Shown: one piece after another, positions 26,402 through 35,241 of the stretch
Numbering within the stretch: the first letter of the stretch is position 1
Layout of the letters: the number at the start of each line of letters is the position of its first letter
Origin: Roseomonas populi
Lineage (GTDB): Bacteria > Pseudomonadota > Alphaproteobacteria > Acetobacterales > Acetobacteraceae
DNA length: 64,000 nt
Assembly (NCBI RefSeq): GCF_024594815.1
Contig: NZ_JANJOU010000019.1
Coordinates: 1 to 64,000, forward strand
Direction of reading: 5' to 3'
Notes under the pieces: generated by a model
The model's database searches: none
Told to the model about the DNA's origin: nothing
The model's input: the letters and a program-made list of their open reading frames with translations, nothing else
Position numbers and translations under genes: made by a program

Positions 26402-26430
26402 AGGCCCGGGCAGCAACGCCGCCCGGGCCT
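26402..26430 (-). terminator. Terminator of the manganese catalase gene
   Basis: Perfect 10-bp stem (26402-26411 with 26421-26430) with a 9-base loop, 19 bases after the catalase stop on the minus strand, followed by TTCTTCG. Confidence 0.65.
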
Positions 26431-26448
26431 CCTCAGCGTACGAAACGA

Positions 26449-27372
26449 TCAGCGCGACTTCTTGTACAGCTTCGTCGCGATCTCGAACATCTCCTCCGGC
26501 GCGTAGTCCGGCGTGAAGGCGGAGGGGACGCCGACCAGCTGGTGGATCTTGCCGCCCTCGGGCATGCCGTCCACCACCGTCAGCTCGCCCGGCGGATCGG
26601 TCGGCAGCGCCTGCTCGCCTTCCCAGATGCCCGCGATCTCCTTGTAGTCGTTCGGGCTCCAGGTATAGAGCCGGCGGTGCGAGCCCTCCTGCAGGTACTT
26701 CTGGCACTCCGGAATCTTGTCCAGCGGGATATTCGGCGTCGGCAGGAACTTCTCCAGCTCCACGCCCGTGATCTTCTTCAGCGCCAGCGCGTAGGAATGC
26801 GCGTGCACGGAACCGCGGACGAGGAGGTAGCCGCAGACCTCGCGCCCCGTCGGATCGGACAGGGTCTCATAGACCCGCAGCTTGTGCAGCCGCGCGCCGC
26901 ATTCCAGGTGGAAGTTGTGCAGCAGGTCCACCACCACGTTGCCCGTTGTCGTGATCATGTCGTTGTTCCACGACATGGAATTGCTGTTCACCGGCATCGC
27001 GCCGCCCGCGCCCGAGAGGAAGGAGGCGGCGGAGCGGATCTCCTTCATTGCCTCGAAGGGCGACATGGAGATGTCGCCGCCATCGCCCGCATCGGCGCCG
27101 GGCTTGTCGGGGCCATTGTTGAGCATGGCCACGCCGTTGCTCACCAGTTCCACATGGCCCAGCTCCTCCGCCGTGATGGAGGCGACGAGGCTGTAGAAGG
27201 GCCGGAGCTTGTCCTTGGAGCGGAAGTTGAAGCTCTGGAACATGTAGTTCCCGAGCGTGGACATCTCGCCGTACTTCCCGCCCAGAAGCTCCTGCAGGGC
27301 TGCCGCGGCGTTGGGATCCTGCTTCTTCGGCGGTGGCAGTTCGGCCTGCAGCTTGTCGACGCGCATAAACAT
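26449..27372 (-). CDS. Manganese catalase
   Basis: This 307-residue non-haem catalase has a four-helix bundle with carboxylate and His ligands for the di-Mn centre. Visible segments include FYSLVASITAEELGHVELVS (ExxH pair), LLHNFHLECGARLHKLRVYE, and REVCGYLLVRGSVHAHSYAL with a second ligand group. It converts hydrogen peroxide to water and oxygen. Length and order match the family; the last 100 residues form the typical C-terminal tail. It starts MFMRVDKLQ at 27372 and could also begin at the second Met. It is a single gene with its own terminator. Confidence 0.93.
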   Translation of the reverse strand: MFMRVDKLQAELPPPKKQDPNAAAALQELLGGKYGEMSTLGNYMFQSFNFRSKDKLRPFYSLVASITAEELGHVELVSNGVAMLNNGPDKPGADAGDGGDISMSPFEAMKEIRSAASFLSGAGGAMPVNSNSMSWNNDMITTTGNVVVDLLHNFHLECGARLHKLRVYETLSDPTGREVCGYLLVRGSVHAHSYALALKKITGVELEKFLPTPNIPLDKIPECQKYLQEGSHRRLYTWSPNDYKEIAGIWEGEQALPTDPPGELTVVDGMPEGGKIHQLVGVPSAFTPDYAPEEMFEIATKLYKKSR

Positions 27373-27557
27373 AGGTTTGCCTCCAACGGACGCGGTTGCG
27401 TTGGAGAACGGTGAAGACTGTCATGGGTTATCGGCCTGACGAACCCGTGTTCGATCGTTTCGATGAAAACTGCGGACCCTTCCCCTCGCCCCGCCGCCCG
27501 GTCCAGAATTTGCGTGCGAGCGGCGCCCGCGAAGGAGGCGCCGCCGGGGAGACTTCC

Positions 27558-28568
27558 ATGACAGCACTCACCCGCCGCGCCCTCGCGGCGACCAGCCTCG
27601 CCGCGCTCGCAGCCCCTCGCCTTGCCCGCGCCCAAGGGGGAGCCCAGGGAAGCACCCAAGGCAGCTTTCCCAGCCGCCCCGTCACCATGGTCATCCCCTT
27701 CGCGCCGGGCGGCCCCACCGACATCGTCGGCCGCCTTCTGGCGGAGGCGATGGCGAAGGACATGGGCCAGCCCGTGGTGGTGGAGAACAGCACCGGCGCC
27801 GGCGGTACCATAGGCGCCCAGCGCGTCGCCACGGCCCGGCCGGACGGCTACACGGTGCTGCTGCACCACATCGGCATGGGGGTGATCCCCACCATGTACC
27901 GCCGCCTGGCCTACGACCCCGTCAACGGCTTCGAGCCGCTGGGCCTCGTCACCGAGGTGCCGATGACGCTGGTGACGCGGAAGGACATGCCCGCGAACAA
28001 CCTGGCGGAACTCGTGGCCTACATGAAAAGCCAGGGCGACCGCTTCAACCTGGCCGATGCCGGTATCGGCTCCTCATCAGCCCTCTGCGGCGCCCTCTTT
28101 GCCAATGCCATCGGCGCCCGGCCCACCATCATCCCCTTCCGCGGCACCGGCCCGGCCATGCAGGAGATCCTCGGCGGCCGGGTGGACCTGCTCTGCGACC
28201 AAACCACCCAGACCACGGAATATATCCGCGGCGGCAACGTGAAGGTCTTCGCCACGCCGTCCCGTACCCGCATCGCCACCCTGCCGGAGATTCCCACCAC
28301 GGCCGAGGGCGGGCTTCCGGACTTCGTGGTCACAGTCTGGCACGGCCTCTATGCGCCGAAGGGCACCCCCGCCCCGGTCTGCGCCCGGCTCACCGCCTCC
28401 CTCCAGGCCGCGCTGCGCGATCCCCGCATCGTCCAGCGCTTCAGCGAGATTGGCACCGCCCCCGTCTCCCAGGCCGATGCCACGCCCGAGGCGCATCAGC
28501 GCTTCTGGACGGCCGACATCGCCAAGTGGAAACCCGTGATCGAGGCGACCAGCGCCTATGCGGACTGA
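27558..28568 (+). CDS. Bug-family tripartite tricarboxylate receptor (TctC type)
   Basis: This 336-residue periplasmic protein has a twin-arginine-like signal (TRRALAATSLAALAAPRLAR, with RR followed by a hydrophobic run). It has all Bug-family marks: VTMVIPFAPGGPTDIVGRLL, VVENSTGAGGTIGAQRVA, DGYTVLLHH, FRGTGPAMQEILGGRVDLLCD and LYAPKGTPAPV. Bug receptors carry organic or amino acids to TctA/TctB channels or act as sensors. The ligand is unknown. It stands 12 kb from the tctB-tctA pair, with no channel genes adjacent. Confidence 0.9.
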   Translation: MTALTRRALAATSLAALAAPRLARAQGGAQGSTQGSFPSRPVTMVIPFAPGGPTDIVGRLLAEAMAKDMGQPVVVENSTGAGGTIGAQRVATARPDGYTVLLHHIGMGVIPTMYRRLAYDPVNGFEPLGLVTEVPMTLVTRKDMPANNLAELVAYMKSQGDRFNLADAGIGSSSALCGALFANAIGARPTIIPFRGTGPAMQEILGGRVDLLCDQTTQTTEYIRGGNVKVFATPSRTRIATLPEIPTTAEGGLPDFVVTVWHGLYAPKGTPAPVCARLTASLQAALRDPRIVQRFSEIGTAPVSQADATPEAHQRFWTADIAKWKPVIEATSAYAD

Positions 28569-28912
28569 TCCGGCCGGGCGTCATCCCCAGGGAGGACGCC
28601 CCGGCGACACAGCTTGCCAACAGGGTTATCCACAAGCCGGCCCGGAGATCATTTGGGACTTTTCATATACTTACGGGGCGGCACGACGGCCGCCCCACAG
28701 CTTTTCCCACTAAATGCGCTCTCGAAACCGTGAGTAATGTCGCGGTGCCCAATCGCGGCGTTCCCGCGGATCCCAGCCGGCCCGCGCGAAGGGCCGGCAA
28801 CCCCGCCAGAATGTTGCCAAGCCCAGGGCCCGCGTGTAGAGCCCGCGGCCTGATCCTTCCCTTCCGCGGCGCCACCCCCGCGCTGCCCCAGACGACGAAC
28901 AGGACGCCCCCA
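28569..28912 (+). promoter_or_regulatory. Leader region of efp
   Basis: This 344-base gap holds the hairpin at 28574-28604 and a single word identical to the consensus DnaA box (TTATCCACA, 28626-28634). Around 28650-28675 is an A/T-richer patch with a TATACT -10-like word at 28666-28671, but no matching -35 at 17 bases. The rest is GC-rich with no gene. It most likely contains the efp promoter and leader. Confidence 0.4.
28574..28604 (+). terminator. Hairpin after the Bug gene
   Basis: CCGGGCGTC (28574-28582) pairs with 28595-28604 with one bulged base, starting 6 bases after the stop. No T-run. Confidence 0.4.
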
Positions 28913-29482
28913 ATGGCGAAGATGCAGGCCAATCAGATGCGCGCCGGCATGGTCATCGAGTTCGAGGGCCAGCGCTACACGATCCTGAAGCAGAACATCA
29001 TGATCCCCGGCAAGGGCGCCGCGGTGATCCAGGTGGACATGCGCAACATCAAGACCGGGGCGAAGAAGGACCAGCGCTGGCGCACGGCCGACACTGTCGA
29101 GCGCCTGACGACCGAGGACAAGGAGTTCACCTACTCCTACGCCGAGGGCGACAACATCGTCTTGATGGACCCCGAGACCTTCGAGCAGACCACCGTCTCC
29201 AAGGACATCCTCGGCGACCGCCTTCCCTTCCTCGTCGAGAACATGACGGTCAACGTCCGCCTCATCGAGGGCGAGCCCGTCTCCATGGACCTGCCGGACA
29301 CGGTGGTGCTGGAGATCGTGGAGGCCGACCCCGTCGTGAAGGGCCAGACAGCCTCCTCCTCCTACAAGCCCGCCGTCCTCTCCAACGGCGTGAAGACGAT
29401 GGTTCCGCCCTTCATCACCGCCGGCGAGAAGATCGTCGTCCGCACCGAGGACGCCTCCTACCTCGAGCGCGCCAAGGGCTGA
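28913..29482 (+). CDS. efp: Elongation factor P
   Basis: This 189-residue translation factor binds between the P and E sites and relieves stalling at proline runs. It has three beta-barrel domains. Domain I carries the modification loop (IMIPGKGAAVIQ) with Lys34, the residue that EpmA and EpmB modify with beta-lysine. SYLERAKG is a normal EF-P ending. The presence of Lys34 together with epmA and epmB in the window is consistent. ATG 28913 gives the standard length. suhB follows after 4 bases, giving an efp-suhB operon. Confidence 0.96.
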   Translation: MAKMQANQMRAGMVIEFEGQRYTILKQNIMIPGKGAAVIQVDMRNIKTGAKKDQRWRTADTVERLTTEDKEFTYSYAEGDNIVLMDPETFEQTTVSKDILGDRLPFLVENMTVNVRLIEGEPVSMDLPDTVVLEIVEADPVVKGQTASSSYKPAVLSNGVKTMVPPFITAGEKIVVRTEDASYLERAKG

Positions 29483-29486
29483 TCTG

Positions 29487-30365
29487 GTGTCCGGCGCACA
29501 ACCCTCCGCACGACTCTCCCCCGCGCTGACCGTCGTGGTGAACGCTGCCCGCAAGGCCGGGCGGCGCCTGCTGCGCGACTTCGGCGAGGTGGAGAACCTC
29601 CAGGTCAGCAGCAAGGGCCCCGGCGACTTCGTCTCCCAGGCCGACCTGCGGTCCGAGGAGACGCTGCGCGAGGAGCTGCGCCGCGCCCGCCCCGGCTTTG
29701 CCTTCCTCATGGAGGAGTCAGGCGAGAGCGGCGGGGATGACTGGGAGTGGCGCTGGGTCGTCGATCCGCTCGACGGCACCACGAACTTCCTGCACGGCAT
29801 CCCGCAGTGGTGCATCTCGGTCGGCATTGAGAAGCGCACCGCTGACAAGACCTCGGAGATCATGGCGGGCGTCATCTACAACCCCGCCTCCGACGAGCTG
29901 TTCTGGGCGGAGAAGGGCCGCGGCGCCTTCCTGAACGACCGGCGCCTCCGCGTTTCCGGCCGGCGCGACCTGAACGCCGCCCTCTTCGCCACCGGCATCC
30001 CCTTCGCGAAGGTGCCGCACCGCGCGGAGTTCTCCACCACCCTCGCCCGCCTCATGCCCCACGTCGCGGGCATCCGCCGCTTCGGCTCCGCCGCGCTCGA
30101 CCTCGCCTGGACCGCCGCCGGCCGCTACGAGGGCTACTGGGAGCTGGGCCTGAAGCCCTGGGACTGCGCGGCCGGCATCATCATGGTGAAGGAGGCCGGC
30201 GGTTACGTGACCGGCCCCGGCGAGGAAGACCCCTACGCCACCGGCAACATCGTCGCCGGCAACCCCTTCCTGCACGCCAGGCTGCGGGAAGCGGTGGTCG
30301 AGGGCATCGGCTACGTCGCCGAGCGCCGTGGCGCGGCGGCCGGCGACGCAAACCCTGCTGCCTGA
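29487..30365 (+). CDS. suhB: Inositol monophosphatase family protein
   Basis: This 292-residue Mg2+-dependent phosphatase has motif 1 WRWVVDPLDGTTNFLHGIPQ near residues 88-107 and motif 2 LKPWDCAAGIIMVKEAGG near 222. The usual GDFVSQAD and LMEESG segments supply the other metal ligands. Substrates may be inositol phosphates or related sugar phosphates; E. coli SuhB also affects rRNA transcription through NusG, a role that cannot be read from sequence. GTG start at 29487, 4 bases after efp, so it is cotranscribed with it. Confidence 0.9.
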   Translation: MSGAQPSARLSPALTVVVNAARKAGRRLLRDFGEVENLQVSSKGPGDFVSQADLRSEETLREELRRARPGFAFLMEESGESGGDDWEWRWVVDPLDGTTNFLHGIPQWCISVGIEKRTADKTSEIMAGVIYNPASDELFWAEKGRGAFLNDRRLRVSGRRDLNAALFATGIPFAKVPHRAEFSTTLARLMPHVAGIRRFGSAALDLAWTAAGRYEGYWELGLKPWDCAAGIIMVKEAGGYVTGPGEEDPYATGNIVAGNPFLHARLREAVVEGIGYVAERRGAAAGDANPAA

Positions 30366-30400
30366 TCCCGCGGGTTGAACCGCTCTGCCCTTCCGGTGAT

Positions 30401-30419
30401 CCTGCCCTTGCCGGGCAGG
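30401..30419 (+). promoter_or_regulatory. Hairpin overlapping the ribosome site of the sensor kinase
   Basis: A 7-bp perfect stem (30401-30407 with 30413-30419, 5-base loop) ends 7 bases before the kinase ATG. Its right arm lies within the only AGGG ribosome-site-like sequence. It might be a terminator of suhB or an mRNA structure lowering kinase translation. Confidence 0.35.
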
Positions 30420-30426
30420 GCGTGAG

Positions 30427-31608
30427 ATGAGCGATTCCCACGAGCACGACGTCGAGCTGATCGGCCGCATCGAGGCGGTTCCGATGATCCTGGACGTCGT
30501 GTGCCGGACCACGGGCATGGGCTTCGCCGCTGTGGCCCGTGTCACGGAGGACCGCTGGATCGCCTGCCAGGTCCTCGACCGCATCGCCTTCGGCCTGGCG
30601 CCCGGCGACGAGCTGCAGATCGAGTCCACGATCTGCAACGAGATCCGCGAAAGCCGGGAACCCGTGGTGATCGACCACGTGGCGGAGGACGCCGCCTTCT
30701 GCGGCCACCACACCCCGGCGAGATACGGCTTCCAGAGCTACATCTCCGTCCCCATCACCCTGCGGGACGGCCGGTTCTTCGGCACGCTCTGCGCCATCGA
30801 CCCGCACCCCGCGCGGGTGAACAACCCCGAGACGATCGGGATGTTCCGCCTCTTCGCCGAGCTGATCGGCACCCACATCGCGAACGAGGAGGCGCTGCGC
30901 GAAGCCCAGGCCGAGCTGACAAGCCAGCGCACCCTCTCCCAGCTGCGGGAGGAGTTCATCGCCGTCCTCGGGCACGACCTTCGCAACCCCGTCGCCTCCA
31001 TTGCCTCCGGCGTACGGCTGCTCCGCCACAGCGTCACGGACGAAGGTGGCCTCCGCATCCTCGGCCTCATGCAGGGCAGCGTCGCGCGCATGAGCGCCCT
31101 CGTCGGCAACCTGATGGATTTCGCCCGCGCCCGCCTGGGCGACGGCCTGAGCATCGAGGCCGCCCCGGCCCAGTCCATCCGGCCGGCGGTGGAGCAGGCG
31201 ATCGCGGAGCTGCGCTCCGTCCATCCCGACCGGGACATCGAATCCGACCTCGACCTGGACCTGCCGGTCGTGGCCGACCACGCCCGCATCGCCCAGCTTC
31301 TTTCCAACCTGCTGAGCAACGCCATCGCCCATGGCGCCCCCGAAGGCCCGGTCCGCGTCGGCGCCACGGCGAAGGACGGCCGGCTGGCGCTCTGGGTCGC
31401 GAATGCCGGCGCGCCGATCCCACCGGAGGTCCGGGCCGCCCTGTTCCTCCCTTTCGCCCGCGGCACGCCGGGCCGTGCCGGCCTGGCCTCGCAAGGGCTG
31501 GGGCTGGGGCTCTACATCGCCGGCCAGATCGCCGAGGCCCATGGCGGCCATATCGAGGTCGCCTCGGACGAGACCGAAACCCGCTTCACCCTCCACATCC
31601 CGGCCTGA
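30427..31608 (+). CDS. Orphan GAF-domain sensor histidine kinase
   Basis: This 393-residue soluble kinase has an N-terminal GAF domain (about residues 20-155; ESTICNEIRESREPVVIDHV, YGFQSYISVPITLRDGRFFG), like phytochrome- or redox-type sensors. A HisKA dimerisation segment carries the phospho-acceptor His183 in VLGHDLRNPVASI. The HATPase domain has an N-box (LLSNLLSNAIAHG near 291) and a G-box (QGLGLGLYIAGQIAEAHGG). No membrane segment and no response regulator are nearby, so the partner is elsewhere. The four genes downstream on the same strand are closely spaced (46, 5 and 16 bases), so the kinase may be cotranscribed with the stator-like pair. Confidence 0.88.
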   Translation: MSDSHEHDVELIGRIEAVPMILDVVCRTTGMGFAAVARVTEDRWIACQVLDRIAFGLAPGDELQIESTICNEIRESREPVVIDHVAEDAAFCGHHTPARYGFQSYISVPITLRDGRFFGTLCAIDPHPARVNNPETIGMFRLFAELIGTHIANEEALREAQAELTSQRTLSQLREEFIAVLGHDLRNPVASIASGVRLLRHSVTDEGGLRILGLMQGSVARMSALVGNLMDFARARLGDGLSIEAAPAQSIRPAVEQAIAELRSVHPDRDIESDLDLDLPVVADHARIAQLLSNLLSNAIAHGAPEGPVRVGATAKDGRLALWVANAGAPIPPEVRAALFLPFARGTPGRAGLASQGLGLGLYIAGQIAEAHGGHIEVASDETETRFTLHIPA

Positions 31609-31654
31609 CGCCACATCGCTTCAAGCCCGTGCCGTCCTGGGCTACCCTGCCGGC

Positions 31655-32293
31655 GTGATCGCCCCCGCCCTGCGCCGGGCCGCCCTTGCCGCGGCCCTGG
31701 CCCTTCTCCCCCTCGTCGGAACGGCCATGGCCCAGCCGGCCATGTCCGAACCACCCTCCTTCCCGCCCGCCGAGGGCGCGGAGGACGAGCCGGGCGACCC
31801 CGCCGCATCCGCGCCCAACCCCGCCAACCTCTCCGCCCGCCCCCGCCCGTCCGAGCCGATGGAGGTGGCGAACCTCACCCTCGCGCCGGACCTCGCCCGC
31901 CGCCACGCGGGCGGCTGGCGCCTCTCCGGCCGCGCCGGAGGGGGTGAGCCGGACCACGGCGCCCGCTTGTCGATCGAGACGATCGGCCGCTACCTCGCCA
32001 ATCAGAGCACCGGCCGCGTGACCGTGGTCGCCCAGGTGAGTGGCCCGGCCGACGACCCGTCCGTCGCCCGCCGCACCAGCCTCGCCCGCGCCATCGCGAT
32101 CAAGGCCTCCCTCCTTCGCGGCGGCCTGGCGCCCACGCGGATCGACCTCCGCCCGCTCGGCGTCACGCCCGAAGGGCTGGACGTCATCGACATCCTCGCC
32201 CCACCCGCCCCCCGCCCGAAGGAGGCGGCCGCCGCTCCCGCCACGGGGCCCGCGCCATCGCCACGCCCCAACCCCGCCCCGAGAGGCGGCTGA
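31655..32293 (+). CDS. Secreted OmpA-like protein next to the stator pair
   Basis: This 212-residue exported protein has a signal peptide (LRRAALAAALALLPLVGTAM, cleavage after AMA or AMAQP). A proline/serine-rich linker follows. The C-terminal region (about residues 85-195) follows the OmpA-like peptidoglycan-binding layout: GARLSIETIGRYLANQSTGR, VVAQVSGPADDPSVARRTSL, ARAIAIKASLLRGGLAPTRI, DLRPLG. It would bind the cell wall as a free periplasmic protein. Sequence match to OmpA is weak, so the assignment rests on layout. The GTG start at 31655 is 46 bases after the kinase, and the MotA-like gene follows after 5 bases. Confidence 0.65.
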   Translation: MIAPALRRAALAAALALLPLVGTAMAQPAMSEPPSFPPAEGAEDEPGDPAASAPNPANLSARPRPSEPMEVANLTLAPDLARRHAGGWRLSGRAGGGEPDHGARLSIETIGRYLANQSTGRVTVVAQVSGPADDPSVARRTSLARAIAIKASLLRGGLAPTRIDLRPLGVTPEGLDVIDILAPPAPRPKEAAAAPATGPAPSPRPNPAPRGG

Positions 32294-32298
32294 GCGCC

Positions 32299-33438
32299 AT
32301 GACGAACCCCACCCGCTATCTGCTGCGCATGGTGCTCTTCCTCGTGGTGGTGGCGCTGGTGGCCGCCCTGCTCTTCGGGGAGTTGCGGCACGCCTTCGCC
32401 GTGAACCCCGTGCTGAACGCCCTCATCCTGGCGGTGCTGCTCCTCGGCACGGGCTGGTGCATCCGGCAGGTCCTCCTCCTCAAGCACGAGGTGGACTGGC
32501 TGAACGCCTTCCGGTCCACGAAGCCGGGCGCGCCCGCCGCCGCGCCGCCGCGCCTCCTCGCCCCCATGGCCTCCATGCTGGCCAGCCGCCGGCCCGACCG
32601 GCTGATGCTCTCCACCGGCGCCATGCGCAGCGTGCTGGACGGCATCGCCTCCCGTCTGGACGAGCAGCGGGAGCTCTCACGCTACATGACGGGGCTGCTG
32701 ATCTTTCTCGGCCTGCTCGGCACCTTCTGGGGCCTGATCCTCACCATCGGCTCCGTCTCCGACGTGATCCAGAACATGTCTGTGGGCAGCGGCGACGTGA
32801 CCACCCTGTTCAATCAGCTGAAGTCCGGCCTTGCCCAGCCGCTCCAGGGCATGGGCGTCGCCTTCTCCTCCTCCATGCTCGGCCTCGCCAGCGCGCTGGT
32901 GCTCGGCTTCCTCGACCTCACCGCCGGCCAGGCCCAGACCCGCTTCTACAACGAACTGGAGGAGTGGCTGGCCGGCGTCACCCGCCTCTCCTCCGGCGTG
33001 CTCGGCGATTCGGGCGCGGAGGGCGGCTCCGTCCCCGCCTATGTCCAGGCCCTGCTGGAGCAGACCGCCGAGAACCTGGAAGGCCTGCAGCGCATCCTGG
33101 TCCGGGGCGAGGAGCGCAGCGCCGGCGCCGGCCGCGCCCTCGAAACCCTCGCCGAGCGCCTGACCGTGCTCACCGACCAGATGCGCGCCGGCCAGGTGCT
33201 GATGCAGCGCGTGGCGGAGGCACAGTCCGGCCTCGCCCCCGTCCTGCAGCGCCTCGCGGACACCGGCGAGCACGACGCCGCCTCCCGCAACCACCTCCGC
33301 AACGTGGAGCTCTACCTCGCCCGCCTGCTGGAGGAATCGGCCCAGGGCCGCGCCCAGTCCACGCAGGAGCTGCGCTCGGAGATCAAGGTCCTGGCCCGCA
33401 CCATCGCGGCCATGGCCGAGGCCCCGCCCCAGCCGTGA
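32299..33438 (+). CDS. MotA/TolQ/ExbB-family stator-like channel protein
   Basis: This 379-residue inner-membrane protein has four predicted helices at about 8-27, 37-61, 129-152 and 185-206. The third and fourth carry the stator pore pattern (YMTGLLIFLGLLGTFWGLIL, GVAFSSSMLGLASALVLGFL). The loop between helices 2 and 3 is cytoplasmic. The last 170 residues are a soluble, helix-rich tail. By family knowledge such pentamers pass protons or sodium around a dimer of a B-subunit. The next gene supplies that B-subunit. It differs from TolQ (994-1758) and from flagellar MotA and resembles chromosomal ZorA-like proteins, but no Zorya defence effectors are present. Confidence 0.85.
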   Translation: MTNPTRYLLRMVLFLVVVALVAALLFGELRHAFAVNPVLNALILAVLLLGTGWCIRQVLLLKHEVDWLNAFRSTKPGAPAAAPPRLLAPMASMLASRRPDRLMLSTGAMRSVLDGIASRLDEQRELSRYMTGLLIFLGLLGTFWGLILTIGSVSDVIQNMSVGSGDVTTLFNQLKSGLAQPLQGMGVAFSSSMLGLASALVLGFLDLTAGQAQTRFYNELEEWLAGVTRLSSGVLGDSGAEGGSVPAYVQALLEQTAENLEGLQRILVRGEERSAGAGRALETLAERLTVLTDQMRAGQVLMQRVAEAQSGLAPVLQRLADTGEHDAASRNHLRNVELYLARLLEESAQGRAQSTQELRSEIKVLARTIAAMAEAPPQP

Positions 33439-33454
33439 ACGGGGCGCGCGACCC

Positions 33455-35182
33455 ATGGCCCTAGGCAACGCCCGCCGCAACCGGGGCGAAGGCCTCAACG
33501 CCTGGCCGGGCTACGTGGACGCCCTGGCCACGCTGCTCATCATCATCATCTTCGTCCTGCTCGTCTTCGTCCTCGCCCAGGGCTTCCTCTCCGTCGCCCT
33601 CTCCTCGCGCGACCGCGCGCTGGACCGGCTGAACCGCCAGGTGGCCGAGCTCGCCGAGCTCCTCTCGCTCGAGCGCGGCGGGGCGGAGGAGCTGCGCGCC
33701 GCCCTCGGCCGCGCGCAGGAGGAAGCCCGCGCCACCCTGGCCGACCGCGATGCCGCCCGCCGCGACCTCGCCGCCCTGCAGGGAGAGGCCGCCCGCACCA
33801 CCTCCGCCCGCGATGCGGCGCGGGAGGAGCGGGACCGGCTCGCGGCCCGGCTGGCCGATGCGGAGCTGGCCGCCTCCGGCAATGCCCAGCGCATCGCCAG
33901 CCTCGAATCCCGCCTCGCCGAGGCCCTTTCCGGCGCTGAGGCCGCGGGCGCCGACACCGCCCGCACCGTGCGCGGCCTGACCGAGACCCGCCGCGCCCTC
34001 GCCACCGAGCAGGCGGCCCGCCAGGGCGCCGAGCGGAGCCTCGCCGAGACGCGCACCGCGCTGGAAGCCGCCCGCCGCGACCTCGCCGCGATCCGGGCCG
34101 AGGCCGAGCGCCTGGGCCAGCAGGGCACGGCGGACCGCGCGACCATCGAGGCGCGGCTGGCCGACATCGCACGGCTGAGCGAGCAGCTCCGCGCCCTCAC
34201 GGCCCTGCGGGACCAGGCCGAGAAGGAGGCGCGGGACGCCCTGGCCCGCGCCGGCGAGGAGGAGCGCCGCCGCCGCACCGCCGAGACCGCCACCGCCGAG
34301 GCAGCCCGTGCCCGCCAGGCGGCCGAGGCCAGCGCAGCCGAAGCCGCCCGCGCGCAGCAGGCCGCCGAGGCCCGCGCGACGGCCGCCGCCACCGCCCGCG
34401 GCACCGCCGAGACCGCCCTGGCCGAGGCGGCCCGCGGCCGAACCGCCGCCGAGGCTCTCCTCGCCGAGGCCACACGCAGCGCCCGCACGGAGGGCGAGGC
34501 CCGCCGCGCCGCTGAGACCCAGGCCGGGGAATACGCCCGCCTCGCCGAGAGCGCCCGCGCCCAGGCCGCCCTCCTCAACCAGCAGCTGGACGCCCTGCGC
34601 GCCGAGCTGCGCCGCGTCGCCTCGGCGCTGGACGCGCAGGAGGCCCAGGACCGGGAAAAGGACACCCAGATCGCCGCCCTAGGCCAGCGCCTGAACGCCG
34701 CCCTCGCCGCCCGGGTGGAGGAACTGCAGCGCTACCGCTCCGACTTCTTCGGCCGCCTGCGCGACGTGCTGGGCGACCGCCCGGAGATCCGCATCGCCGG
34801 GGACCGCTTCGTCTTCCAGTCGGAGGTCCTCTTCCCCATCGGCAGCGCGGAGCTGTCCGACACGGGCCGGGAGCAGATCGCCAATGTCACCCGCCTGCTG
34901 CTGGACATCGCCGGCCACATCCCGGAGGGCACGAACTGGGTGCTGCGCGTGGACGGCCACGCCGACAACTCCCCCGTCCGCCCCGGCGCCCGCTACGCCA
35001 GCAACTGGGAGCTCTCCTCCGCCCGCGCCATCGCGGTCGCCCAGCTGATGATCCAGAACGGCCTTCCGGCGAACCGCGTGGCCGCCACCGCCTTCGGCGA
35101 GTTCCAGCCGCTCGACACCGCGGACACCCCTGCCGCCCGCGCCCGCAACCGCCGGATCGAGCTGCGCCTCACGGATCGCTGA
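33455..35182 (+). CDS. MotB/OmpA-type stator partner with a very long coiled coil
   Basis: This 575-residue protein has an N-terminal membrane helix (about 22-47) with an acidic residue at its start (PGYVDALATLLIIIIFVLLV, Asp22), matching the ion-carrying Asp of MotB/ZorB. Residues 50-430 are an Ala/Glu/Arg-rich coiled coil with little interruption. Residues 445-575 form an OmpA-like peptidoglycan-binding domain (LFPIGSAELSDTGREQIANV, VDGHADNSPV, NWELSSARA, ARNRRIELRL). The layout is a stator B-subunit anchored to the wall. Its gene is 16 bases after the MotA-like gene. The coiled coil is several times longer than the usual linker. Confidence 0.9.
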   Translation: MALGNARRNRGEGLNAWPGYVDALATLLIIIIFVLLVFVLAQGFLSVALSSRDRALDRLNRQVAELAELLSLERGGAEELRAALGRAQEEARATLADRDAARRDLAALQGEAARTTSARDAAREERDRLAARLADAELAASGNAQRIASLESRLAEALSGAEAAGADTARTVRGLTETRRALATEQAARQGAERSLAETRTALEAARRDLAAIRAEAERLGQQGTADRATIEARLADIARLSEQLRALTALRDQAEKEARDALARAGEEERRRRTAETATAEAARARQAAEASAAEAARAQQAAEARATAAATARGTAETALAEAARGRTAAEALLAEATRSARTEGEARRAAETQAGEYARLAESARAQAALLNQQLDALRAELRRVASALDAQEAQDREKDTQIAALGQRLNAALAARVEELQRYRSDFFGRLRDVLGDRPEIRIAGDRFVFQSEVLFPIGSAELSDTGREQIANVTRLLLDIAGHIPEGTNWVLRVDGHADNSPVRPGARYASNWELSSARAIAVAQLMIQNGLPANRVAATAFGEFQPLDTADTPAARARNRRIELRLTDR

Positions 35183-35241
35183 CCCGGCCGCGCTTGAAAG
35201 CCGCCCCCACCATCGACAGGTGCGAGAAGGGAGGACCCGTC

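Noticed and set aside
28626-28634. A consensus DnaA box upstream of efp.
   Set aside because: A single box without further copies, A/T-rich unwinding element or dnaA/dnaN neighbours is not evidence for an origin.
32299-35182. A Zorya antiphage system.
   Set aside because: The A/B pair resembles ZorA/ZorB, but no ZorC, ZorD or ZorE-type gene follows, and the chromosomal context is ordinary.
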